64,000 nt of DNA from Ophiodon elongatus (Eukaryota; Chordata; Actinopteri; Perciformes; Hexagrammidae), in the NCBI GenBank assembly GCA_016806645.1, contig JACSYO010002062.1, positions 5,636,001 through 5,700,000 of the forward strand, in the 5' to 3' direction. A program made the translations under genes and the position numbers. Below the pieces are notes generated by a model, which saw only the letters and a program-made list of their open reading frames with translations, had not been told where the DNA came from and did not search any database. Below are positions 52,701 to 64,000 of the stretch, piece after piece (positions within the stretch are counted from its first letter, which is position 1; each line of letters opens with the position of its first letter).

Positions 52701-55700
52701 ATGAGGAAAATTTGAATTGAAAGGAGCAATCATTAACGTCAATAGTAGCACCTGTGCTTTATGACAAGTTAAAATGTGCTGTTAAAAGGCCTATAGCATA
52801 ATTATAACATTTCTGCAGCTTGACTAGCTCTACGGATTATGGATATAAATTAGAATGCAGTGGTAAACTGACATTAGTCCATCACTGCAGTTTCTTCAAC
52901 TGTAGAGGTTAAAGCCAACTGATTGATTTCTGTAAAAAATTGAAAGAAACTTTGGTTATCACAGTAACCCGAGGGCATACTCTCTGTTTGTCGAGTATGT
53001 GGTTCTGTTTGGTTTCCTTACTATATGTATGGAGGCTTCATATAATCACATTCATCACACTACACCGCCTTGAAGACAGACAGTAAGGATGTTAACCACG
53101 CTGTTAAGGAGGCCTCAACAATCTCATCATTCGTCAAGGCGTCCGTATTGCCGCCTGTCCTCCAAGTATGTTGTTCTCAGCTTTTACTGTTTCAATGTAT
53201 GATGCCAAATATGTGTTGTGTGGGAGCAGCAGAACAAAACAAACACCAACAAACACAGCAGCCTTAGTTTAAAGACACGATTCGAAAACAAAACTCCAGC
53301 CAAAGTGGTTTGAATGTTGTCATTTGGTGTCCAGGCTTCAGCTTCCTAATCAGATGCTGAAAGTCAGGATCAAGGTATAACATGTCAGCAGGTCACTTAA
53401 AACACAGGTGGACTTTTTTCTCTGTGCTAAATTGGTTAACATCCCTCCATGCCGTTGTGACCTAAACTGACTAAACCTTGACAGGATGCAACCTTTGTCA
53501 CACCAAGTCAAGGTGCAGAAGATAATTAAAAGAATAGAGGCTTAACATTGTGACACCGTCTGAGAGTCATGCTCATTAGGGGGGTACTGTGGAAGTGAGA
53601 AGGAGCATACAGCAGTGATCACTGTGCCAAAAGAAAAACCTTTGCACATCTGCACGTACACAACCCTCTTGAAGTGTGGCCATAAGCGCCACAAAAACAT
53701 CTGTAATTTCCTACTTTATCATGTCTAAGACTGTCCAGTATATGAAGTTATTTAATCCCACAAACTCCCCTTTTTTTTTCCCGATGCTGTTCACTGCTCA
53801 GATCCAAACACAGTGTTGCTTCAAAAAGCTCGGAGGAGGGAATCTAAGAGTGAATGAGAGACAGTCGGAGGGTATAAAAGGGCTGCATGGCTTCTAATTA
53901 GCACCATAGTCATTAATTAAAAGAAAACAGGAAGAGATTGCATGTGCATGCATGTGTGTGTGTGTGCATGTGTTTGTGTGTATATATGTGTGAATCTCTC
54001 GCAAATGTACAAAGCAGCACCAAGAAGGGGATAAATATAAACATGCCGCCTGGAGGATGATGAATTCCTGCAAAGGGAAGTGTGAAAACACATGCGCTGG
54101 TGCTCAAAGACACACATACATATTCAAAACCGAAGGGAACGTTCACGTTCCATTTAAGCAGTTCAAAAGTTCTCCATGTACTGTATGTGGGAGAACATGA
54201 TATTTTATATGCAATTACTTTTTTCCTGCGAGGCAAACTTAACATTCCAGCTGAAGTTTGAGTAAAAACTAAAAATACAAAAACTGAAGCCAACACACTC
54301 CAGATTTTGGAAATGGGCAACAAAGAGTCCTAAAGTGGTGGTAGATGTCTTTTTTTCCACAAGACTTACGCACTAACATGTATACTTTGAAGCTGCTCAG
54401 CATCACTCCAGTTGGGGTTAAAACTGCTTTGCTCAAGGGCGCCTCAGGGATTGATCCTGCAAATGCTGGATTTTGAATGGTCTTTCGGCTGAAAATTATA
54501 CATGCTGCAATCTCTCTAACTTTAAAAGCGCTGTTTGACAGTTTAGTCAAATGCCTGGTTAAAGCTTCCACAATTAAATCTTCTAACTGCATTTCTAATA
54601 TACAGATCTGTAGGATGTCTTGATCTTGATGCACAAAAGGGACAAAATTAGAGTTTACGTCAAGTCAGGCTGACAGAAAGTCCATCAGTGGACACCGTCC
54701 TCATGCTAAATGTCATAACAGATGGACTAGCCCTGTTATTTCCTAAATTTGTCCAAACCATAGTGACTGAAAACTGACAAATGAAGACGGATTTCAGAAA
54801 CGTTTGGTTACACTGATCTTCTTAGGTTGGTACAAGACAGGGGACATCCATCCTGTTCACTGATTCCCCCTTAGAGATCTTATCCAAAAAAGACAAGGAG
54901 GCAATTTGCAATGTCAAACCATCAAACGAAATATTAGTGATCCAAACAACTGCTTCTCTCTCCTTGGCAGGGCGGCCATTTGGACCAATATGATACCGTG
55001 CAGCCACACAGCCGCGTGAGGCCCGATGGTCTATTAAAAGAAAATAGTGCATTGGTCAGACTGTGACAGGTTGGTTCAATGATCTTCACATTCGTGGGCC
55101 ATTTTCTCAGCATGAAATTCATCTTCGAGCAGAATGGCCGATACACATCCAGTAAACTGGCCAACAAATAGGAAGTAGCCGAGGAAAAGTGTTGTTTCTG
55201 TCATGGTTGGAGCCTGAACTTACAACAATCGGCTCAGAAGGTAGAAATCACAGCGACAGCCACAAACCTTTTAAATAAATCCAAATCTTCATTTGGAATC
55301 TATTAAAAGTCTGAAAACATTTTTGCATAATGCTGCTTTACACTTATCTTACTAATCAATCACTGTTCTAAGCTTGCCTTGGAGAGTGAATAATTATTGT
55401 ACGCATGGACCCATTTTTAACAACAACGCCACTCACCCCGCATTTTATTTTTTTAAAGATGCAATATGATAAATTAGGGAAAATGTATTTTACTGATACA
55501 TATTGTCAGCAAAATAGAGAGGCAGTAATGGCTCTACTCAAGGGAAAGGTTCACACGAGCTTTATAGCGATGGGTGTAAACATTCACAGCAAGACACTGA
55601 GTGAATCAAATAACCAACTAGAAAAAGTTAATTTAACGCAAAGGTTCCTTGATTTAATAAGGCACTGTCACTGCTACATTCACACAGGTGCCAAAAAGAT

Positions 55701-56820
55701 TCTTTGCCAAGTTTTGAATGCCATAATGAAGAAAAAAAAAAAAACGGACAGGGACAGGTGTTAGATATACTATTTCATTGTTTTATTTGTAATCAGGTTT
55801 TAAGCCAAGATACAGTATTAAATAATAAAAAAAAACAGTTTGTTACCGTGGATACTCAATGAAGTCATATCCTTTCATGTATCAAATGCTAATGTTATCC
55901 TATATGTCTTTTAGGCTTTAATAGCAACTTGCTGCGCGCAGGTTTGTTTAAGCAGATCGGCAGACAACCAAATACAATTTTGACTTCAAAGGAGGCCTGA
56001 GATGATTACTTTTCTACTTTGATGACATTACGTATCTTTCATGCGTATGCGTTTCCATTCAGTCCTCCCTTTCTTGATAGGAGAGAGAATTGAAATGAAA
56101 ATCTAGCCTCGCTGGGTCTCAAGGGAAGTCTTTTCTATTGAAATAGCGCCATGTTCCCAGCCTGAGCGTTCATGAGAGGCAGGTAGGGAATGAAACTTTG
56201 TGTGCATCGCATGTGTTGTTTGTTGGGTATTTACAGTACATGCATGCCCATATGTCTTTGCATGTTTACATTTCACACGTAGACAAATGGAGAGCAAGCT
56301 CTCTTGGAAGCAGTGAATATCCATATCCATGCCTGTGTGAGAATGATAAGGAACAGAATTCAACAGGATCTCTCAAAGCCAAACACTCATTCCAGTACAG
56401 CTCTATCCACATTCAGAAACACAAGAAAATAAATACACAAGTAATAAGTAAGTAAAGAAATATAGTAGGGCTACCACAATTATACTATTTATAAGCATAA
56501 ATGACAAGAAAACGAGTATGATGGAGAGCCAGGAGCTTATATAAAAAAGATCTGTTTGACTGGTCTGTAGAGTTACCGGTCTTAGTTTCAGTCTGAGGCT
56601 TAAGCACGTTGGAATACCCTCAAGCTATGCCCAAACTGAAAGCGCTGTGTACATATATAATCAATGTCATCGGCCGGGCAACTGACAAAGAAATGAAACT
56701 TGTCTGGATATATGATTTACTAACAGTGAAAAAATATTTGAAGGCCGCAGTGACGCTGTGAAATGTTGTGCCAGCTTTCTCCCGGCTGGCTATTCCTGGT
56801 ATACCATGTGTTTTTAATTA

Positions 56821-56935
56821 TTTTTGGGGGCATTTTATACCTTTATGAGATAGCCGGCAGCAGAGAGATGACAGGGAATGGCATGCAACTGGCTGTGCAC
56901 AAACCATAGAGTCCAATTCAAGACACGACCAGTTA
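56821..56935. repeat. common teleost repeat scrap
   Basis: It contains gggggcattttatacctttat, then gatagccggcagcagagaga, tgacagggaatg and gcatgcaactgg. This order is typical of a frequent fish interspersed repeat (gcattttttgcctttatt, then acaggaaa, then gacatgcagc). The family name is not known to me. Confidence 0.45.
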
Positions 56936-59461
56936 CCTGGCGGAGTGGACAGAGCAGCTTCGTTGTCCATGTTTTGTGCCTGTAATGCATTGCAGATTAC
57001 CCCTTCTTGTTGTATGCAATGAAGTTAGATGTCATATCAGGAGTGACTATATTTGGGGTAAAATTACATGAGCTATAGTGAAACCACCCCCAACAACATT
57101 CATTACATGTCAGTAAACAAGGACTGAGATGAAAACTTCCAAAAGGTAATCTATTGACTTTTCAGGTCACTGTGAACCCAGAAAATGTATTCAACAGTAA
57201 ATTACTTCTTGGAGCTCTCTGTCTAACAAACAAGAAGAATACATTTGCAGCTGAAGATGCTATAGTGTCGTGGTCTAATTATGGTCCAACCCAATTCCAG
57301 TTTAATTTCTGCAAATGGCCTCTATAGAGTTCTAATTACTAAAGTAGCTTTTTAAGTGAGGAAGAACATGTTCCTTTTGCAGCAATTTCAAAGTTGGTCA
57401 AACTGGATCTGCACTGTGAAGTTCTCTGGGTCTAAACCCTGCTTAGTTGTAGGCATAAAATGTTAAAGTTAAAAGTTAAACCAACCTCAATCTTAAAGTT
57501 GAAATCACAACTTGTGTCAAGTTAGGTGTAAAGGCTCAGAAACCAACCGTCAAAAAGCCAATAATAAGTATTTTCCAAATTTTGTGAACTCTAATTCTGA
57601 GCAAGTCAGTGTGAAATTCAGCTAGTTGAATTTAATAACATCGATCTCCATGTTCACGGTCTTCGCTAACATTTTTCTGCTCTTTTCTCTCTGGATGCTT
57701 CCAGTTGTCAAGCGTGACTGACTGCTGAGCTTCTCTCCTTTTTAAATAAAAACATGCCTCCCACTGAATGTTGCATACATGCCATGGTGTTTGAATGCAT
57801 GCCATTTCCTCCATCTCACCATGAGTCCTGTGAAACCTCACCTCCATCCCTCAACCCTTTCAACAGAGGCAGGAAGTCACTCAATAATTCACAGCTCCAC
57901 CTTGCCACTGATCCCGCAATTTAAACAAAAACACGTAACAAATATGTTGTATTTTACATCAGTTTTTTTTTTCTTTGCCTCCTCCACCACTCTACATATC
58001 CTTTACTATGTTGGGACACCTGGGACAGAAGACAACCATGTGGAGGCTAGAGAAGGACATTTGGCACCACATACATAACTCATTGTCTTCCACCCAACTG
58101 TTTTTTTTACATATTAGACAGCCAAAAAGAAAATTTAACTAGATTTATGCAAGTAACCCCAATTGGGAATACAGGAAAAGTGCTACATTCATTCATCCAG
58201 CTTCTATCAAGCAGTGAGTTGCACCAGCCAGAAGAAATGAAGAGACACATGAGAGACAACAAACAAGAGAGAACTTCTGACAAAAATGTAACTACACATG
58301 CCGAGAGACCCGCGTGGACACTGGCAAGAACTGTAATTGGTCAGCACGGGCTGCTTGTGTTTTCACCTGCATGTTTCCAAAGTTCAAAAGTAAAAAGTAA
58401 ATCCGAACCATCGCTGTCAACCCGTTGCGTCTGGTCCATTTACAGGTTTACGATGGATTTCTGAGGCAAATCTGGAAAAAAAAAACTGGATGAAAAAGTC
58501 AATATGTACCTCTCAAATAACTACTGCATAACTGTGATAACTAATCTCTCAAATAAATTCTGCAGAATTGTCCACGTTTATCCTCATGCTCAGTGTTTCA
58601 AACTTTTGTTTGTTGGTTGCACAGTTCACTGTCACCCGCATTTTCTTCAGTTGGTTGCGAATGACAAATATAACCTTTTTAGCCTACCCGAGTATTTTTA
58701 AGATTTTCTGTGGAGTATTTATTTGACCATGAGCACAATCTTTTCTTTACAATCCATAACCATAATCAGTGTATTTCATTGCATTCTAGATTTTTGTGCT
58801 GCTCAGTGAGGTCCTGCCTGCACACTTCAGCTCTTCTCTCCAGTTCAGTAGAAGTCCTGTTACACTGTAGAAGACTATCATGTCACACTCTATTAATACA
58901 TTCCTCTGTCTTATGCAGCGATCTTGATAGGGACTGGAAATACCATTAACGGTGAGATAACACTTAAATCCAAGCCCTTATCTCCTCTTCATTCTGCCCT
59001 CCTCTCGTCATGTTCCTCCCTGTCTTTGACTTTCTCTCCTTATGAATATTAAAACTTTATCGCTTGGACGACTTATCTCCGCTTAATAATTTGCTGCCTC
59101 TAACTCACTTTGATTACACGGTATGTTCAGGAAAATATATCTTCATCGCATCTGAAAGTTAAAGGTGGCGCTACTTAGATCGATTAAATTAGCAGTTTCT
59201 GGCAACAAGTTTTTACCCACAAGTGAAAATGCTCACTGCAATCGGAGTGTTTACGGCTCCATCCTTTGGACTGATTGAGTCACGCAGAATAATGCTAATT
59301 TAAGAGGACATTGGGATAACATTTAACGTTTTCTTGTTTCTTTTTAAAAGTAATATTGATTACAGTTTAAATTCACTCAGGATTAGTCAAACCTGTAGAT
59401 ATATACACTCTTACACTTGCTCCTGTACAAAAAGCCTTGTCCATAATAAAATGGTTTTCCC

Positions 59462-59740
59462 ACTTTGGAACTTGACTGGCCTGCACAGAGCCCTGACCTC
59501 AAACCCATTCAACTCCTTTGGGATGAATTGGAACACCGTTTCTAAGCCAGCTGTTATTGCCAAACATCCGTGACCGACCTCACTAATGTTTTTTTGGCTG
59601 AAAAGGAGCAAATCCCACAGCCAGGTTCCACAATCTGGAGGAAAACCTTCCAGGATGAGTGCACGTCGATCTGGCAACAGATTAACGGCCATAGTTTTGG
59701 AATTACATGTTCAGCAACAGCGGTCTCCTGGGTGAAAGTC
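59462..59740 (+). mobile_element. Tc1-like DNA transposon, 3' transposase remnant
   Basis: The frame from 59462 gives LELDWPAQSPDLKPIQLLWD and ELEHRF before a TAA at 59543-59545. This is the hallmark WPAQSPDLNPIexLWD block around the last catalytic acidic residue of Tc1/mariner DDE transposases. The following sequence continues VTDLTNVFLAEKEQIP and QQINGHSFGI, in keeping with the C-terminal tail of the same fish family. The stop, the changed Asn-to-Lys in the DLNP motif and substitutions in the tail show decay. The catalytic core upstream is absent or unrecognisable, so it is not functional. Confidence 0.82.
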
Positions 59741-62700
59741 TTGTGTCCCATCCCTTCTCCCTCCCCTCACACTTGGCTTTAATGGACCTTTTACGTTTTT
59801 ATTCAACGTCTCCACTGTGGGTGATGGGTTTACATTGTAGTTACTTGAAAGCAATAGTGATGGCAGGGGTTGCTGTTGAAAGGATTCAGAATCATTGAGA
59901 GGTGTACAATCTGCAGTGGAAACACAGCATAGAGAAAAGCACCTGGTGCCAATAGTGTCAAGTCGATTAGAGCCATACAACATAGTAGAAACACGGCTAT
60001 ACGGAAGCTAAACGGTGACTTTTGTGTCGGAATCAAACGCTGAGGGGTCAAAGTGTGGATTTTATGTATTTATGGCCTTGAAAATGTATAAAGTCCGAAA
60101 AGACTGATCATGATCATTAAGAATTGTTCAGAACCAAATGAGTGTTCAACCCTCTGTCTTCATTGTTCTGCTCGATGCGTTGCAGTGGCCATTGGCAGTT
60201 GAGATTGGGGAGAGTGGACTTGCCTCAATAAAGTACCACAGGGGTGGCAGCTTTATCACGTCATAATTTTTGCAAATATACCAAAGCACCCAAATGCCAG
60301 AGGAGGATTTATGCAGGAGAGCGTGCAGTTTGTTGAAAAACAATAGTCTCATGAACGCTTTGACCTTTGGATAAAATTAAGCAGCGGGAAAGTCCGTCAG
60401 GGTAATCAGATAATTAAACTCGCCCCATTTGGCTTCTGTTTCGGATTATGCTGGGTCCCTTCGGAAATATTTTCTTACTGTGAAAGTGTCACTTGCATGC
60501 TGCTGATCCCATTAGAGGGCACAGCCAAGAAGGCAAGGATAATACCTCACAAAGGAATTTTAAGTTAAAACCTTCTAAACCAAAAAACTGGCAGCCACTT
60601 CATCTCCCAGATGTTGATGCTGGGTTTTAAACTCTTATGCATGTAAAATGTAATTTCACTGCTGGGACAATGTGCCATTGCTCATAGGAAACATCAGTAA
60701 TGCTACTGAAGGCAGCTGCAAAGACAGTTGAAAATTTAAAGTGTAAGTGTTTGAAGGTGGGTGAACATATTCATTGAAAACATAGAACCTCACTGATAGG
60801 ACCAACTCTAAATGTTGCCTTCAGAGGGAGATTGGGAACACTGTTATTATATACGTGGATAGTACACCATTTCCATTTCTGGCTTTTGCTGTATTTTAAA
60901 TTGTTTTGAATTTACAGTGAATTTGTCAATGCAGTGCAATACGAAACTACTAAACAAGTGTCTTGCTAACTTTTCTCTTGTTTTAACATTTCTTATTTTG
61001 CTATCAATCATTGGTAAAAATTATATATGGGTATATGGATTATGTAAAGAAAATATATTTATGTTTCACTATTTCTTTATTTTCTTCTATTTATCAGATA
61101 AGATGTAAACATGTTGGAGTTAGCAATAATGCAAATATTCATAAACCTTAGTTGCAACAATAGTGAAGTAAAGCGACAATTTCAGGATGCAAACATTCAT
61201 AGTTTCACAGCACAAAGTATCTCCCTTCTGTTTGGAAATAATACAAGAACCACAAATGGCAAAAACAAGCCATAGGATCCATTTTGTTTACGAGCTGAAA
61301 AACTTGAGTGCACGACTTCATGAATTAAAAAACGTCACAACTATGAAGAAGCTTCTTACACCGAGCACCTGTGAGCATCACAGGCACACAGCAAGCTAAT
61401 TATTTTTAGAGGGAGAGAAATGCTCCATGTGGAACACAGGAAATGGAAAATGGAAACGCTCCCAACGCAAAGCAGAAGCTGTGAAGTTTTTTTTCCGCAA
61501 AACAACAGTTTCTGTCAGAAACAGGTGTGAATAAAGATTTTAAATTAGAATTTGTTTTTAAATGCTTTGTCAAACATGTTGCTAAATCCAATAAAGCTGC
61601 ACCCAAAATTCTTGGAAATATCAGCCCATCTCAACAATGGAACTGTAATTTGCCTTCTGGAAACTCAACATTTGTTTGTCTTTTATCCAGTTTGTGTTAT
61701 TTCTTTAACTTGTGGTTGTATATTTTGTATCATGCAACTTGGCCTGAGGAAAGATTGTTGTGATGCATATAATCAATCATAAAAAAGTATCTGAAAAAAG
61801 TGTGTGTTTTATGTATACAGTATAATGTGCCTATTTGAACCACCATTACCTCCAGGTTATATGAAAGACTTTCAGTTTAATCAAAACACAACCTGGGGCT
61901 ACAGAGGGGGATTATGTGACATGGCATTACTAGTTTTTATAGGATTATTATCCCACTGAGATGATTAAGGCTTTGGCATACACTGTTCTCTGAGCCTGAG
62001 AGATGGATGTCAAAATCTTGATAGTAACAATTATTATCCCTGCAAAAGTCCATCCAGTTTCTGAGATATCACACTTGACAGGTGTTCATTTCAACTGTTG
62101 GCTTCAGTTAAACTCCACAGCTGGTATGGAAATACAAGAATGCTAAATATCTCAAACAGAAATTAAACCTTTATCGTTTAATATGTTATAATTATAATAA
62201 GATATATTATAGCGGCTTAATAAACAACAACAAAAAACAACAACAACGTCACAATATGAAAGCTAATATGTCAATTCAAATAATTTATGGATAATACCAA
62301 GGAGAGGAACATATATTCTGGCAAATGGAATCTTAGACAACAGATGATCACAGAAAGAAAACCTGGCGGGCACAACGGGAGAGAGGGGAATGGGATTTGC
62401 ATTCATTCACACCTAAAGTGATGACCTTTGGTGTTCCCTGTTGCTGCCCTCAGAGTGAACTCTCAAACAAAGCAGGATTACTTTCATGGACACAGACGGG
62501 TTTGATAAAAGTGTCAAGAATATCCTCAACAGGAAGAAGGGAATCAAAAGGTATTTAACAAAAAGACCGGTATGAGGTCCTATCTGAAATGAAGCCTGAT
62601 GGCTCTATTGTGTTATAGGAGCCGATTTTTTTTATTTTTGAGTAATTCAACATTTTTGCCACGTGACCCAGTCTTTGACCTGACATACTGAAACTGCCAC

Positions 62701-63449
62701 TGGTGAGAAAGAAATTGAAATGAATTAATTCATGAAAATAGAATAAAATACAATGGGTGTAGCTTGATTCTACATATCACTGGCGCGCTGAAATGGTGCC
62801 CTGGAGTGAAAAGACCTCCTTTTTTTTTTTTCAAGCAATACAATCTGTTATTCTTCAAAAGTTGAATTGCTTTGTTTCATGTCCCTTTTAAAATAAAGTC
62901 TTTGCTTTATGGAGCTATTCGACAGATAATTTACTGATAAAAAACAGAGCAGTTTGCATTTTTGCATTTGGTGTTCAATTTAGAAATTGTCATCAATAAT
63001 GTAACTTAACCGAAAATAACTCAACAACACTTGAGTTGCACTGGCCTGCTGGTTTAAATTCCTGTGTTCGCTTTACCTCTTATACATCATACTGCATGGT
63101 GTAAAATAAAAAATCAAGAATGGCGTTGTTATTGCATGCTAAATGACTTTCAAAACTGTTGATTCATTGATGAGACCGGGCTGGATGTATAACTGTGATG
63201 TCATGTATTGTTTATACTGTATTGGTCCCTGTGGACCTTAGAAAACCTCTCATTTTACTGCAACAGGGTCTGACATTCTGAAGCAGCGAGGTGAAGCTCT
63301 GCTCCGTCTTTGTCCGTCTCCTGAGTTTCTGGTGAACCTGCATGATTTCATCTGATTTTGCGGGCAATCCGACCAAGTGGCATAGACGATAAGCATTTAG
63401 AATAACTAGAAATAGGCAATCTTCTGAAGGCCATATAAATGCATCATTA

Positions 63450-63515
63450 TTCAATTGAGACTTGTTTCTTAACCAGTTAAAAGTTCCTCACAGTACCTTT
63501 TAAGAAGCAATTGCA
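63450..63515. repeat. second copy of the block at 19758-19815
   Basis: Same orientation and order as the first copy (ttgaga, ttgttt, aaccagttaaaagttcctca). It lies about 43.7 kb away in the same gene. No coding frame or termini seen. Confidence 0.5.
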
Positions 63516-64000
63516 ACATGTTTCACAGTACTTCATTAATGCTTTTGAAGAGAGAATTATTTAAATCTGTGCTTTACAAAAAAATCCTTTCACGTCAAGA
63601 TGCAGGCAAGACTCTTGAGCACAGGACACAAGCACTGGCATTTTTGTGCTTCTGTCCGAACTAATTCTGCCCTTCAGACGGTCTCTGTTATACAGACAGA
63701 ATTCAAATTCTTGGTAAAATGGTGACTAATTTCAAGTAGTCTCAAGAAAATAGTGAACTGAAGAAACAGGTCATTTCATGTCTAGAATGAGGGTGGCCTT
63801 ATGTAAGCTTTTTATTTGTAGCAATCAACCACCTCACCTACGATGATTGGAATAAGAAGAATAGATGACGGCGAAACCCCCCTTTATCGTCATCGATTTT
63901 AATCTTGAACAAAAATACATCATACTTCACAAAAGCTTGGAGACTGAAGAGGACAGTAAGTGGAAGAAAATAGCTGCAACAAGGAAAACAAAAGTGAACC

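Larger units (their letters stand above)
49801..64000 (-). other. nrg3 intron 5' of the EGF exon, running off the window
   Basis: The acceptor tctccaccag ends at 49801. I searched the minus strand for the expected partner exon (EGF cysteines 1-4, ending in a His-Cys-Arg split codon before gt) and found none up to 64000, so the intron is at least 14.2 kb. It contains an L2-like LINE tail (52470-52700), a fish repeat (56821-56935), a Tc1-like transposase remnant (59462-59740) and a short repeat block shared with 19758-19815 (63450-63515). The remainder is unassigned. Confidence 0.78.

Noticed and set aside
58147..58464. Plus-strand 105-codon frame, fairly hydrophilic and protein-like
   Set aside because: No recognisable motif, promoter or splice context; this length is expected by chance in 64 kb.

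Overview
This window is intronic DNA of a vertebrate, almost certainly a teleost and probably a percomorph. Evidence: a Rex3-type retrotransposon copy with its (GGAT)n tail, several fish-typical MITE-like repeats, long CA/GA microsatellites, AT-rich composition and short exons with GT-AG splice sites separated by kilobases. Nothing is bacterial in character: no operons, CRISPR arrays, or rRNA/tRNA genes were seen, and nearly all open frames over 60 codons look like chance.

The one gene I can support is a fragment of neuregulin 3 (nrg3), on the minus strand and read from high to low coordinates. Four internal exons total 328 nt. They are 49727-49800 (second half of the EGF-like domain plus juxtamembrane linker), 22191-22214 (a 24-nt microexon), 10320-10422 (stalk and transmembrane helix) and 6291-6417 (start of the cytoplasmic tail). 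Reading phases chain correctly (in 2/out 1, in 1/out 1, in 1/out 2, in 2/out 0), giving one continuous frame of about 109 residues that matches the order of vertebrate NRG3. Introns are about 27.5, 11.8 and 3.9 kb. The 5' exons (N-terminal region and first half of the EGF domain) must lie beyond 64000. The rest of the cytoplasmic tail must lie before position 1. I found neither in the window.

Region by region. 1-6290 is intron downstream of the cytoplasmic exon; it holds a 5'-truncated Rex3 copy (379-1088) with a 12-bp target-site duplication. 6418-10319 has a common fish repeat at 8291-8541 and a doubtful 27-nt exon candidate. 10423-22190 carries at least three members of one MITE-like superfamily, a palindromic AT-rich element and an L2-like LINE scrap. 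22215-49726 is the largest intron, with a second, better-preserved copy of the palindromic element (33350-33990), a 113-bp CA tract, G-quadruplex motifs, a hairpin-centred element and a tandem duplication close to the EGF exon. 49801-64000 is intron with an L2-like LINE tail and a decayed Tc1-like transposase.

The encoded part of the protein is the membrane-anchoring core of an ErbB4 ligand: the end of the receptor-binding EGF fold, the cleavable stalk, the membrane helix and the first cytoplasmic residues. I see no convincing novel system. The most interesting points are the frame-preserving microexon between two large introns, a changed splice junction beside it, and a cytoplasmic exon that keeps the human length and phase but has a strongly diverged sequence.
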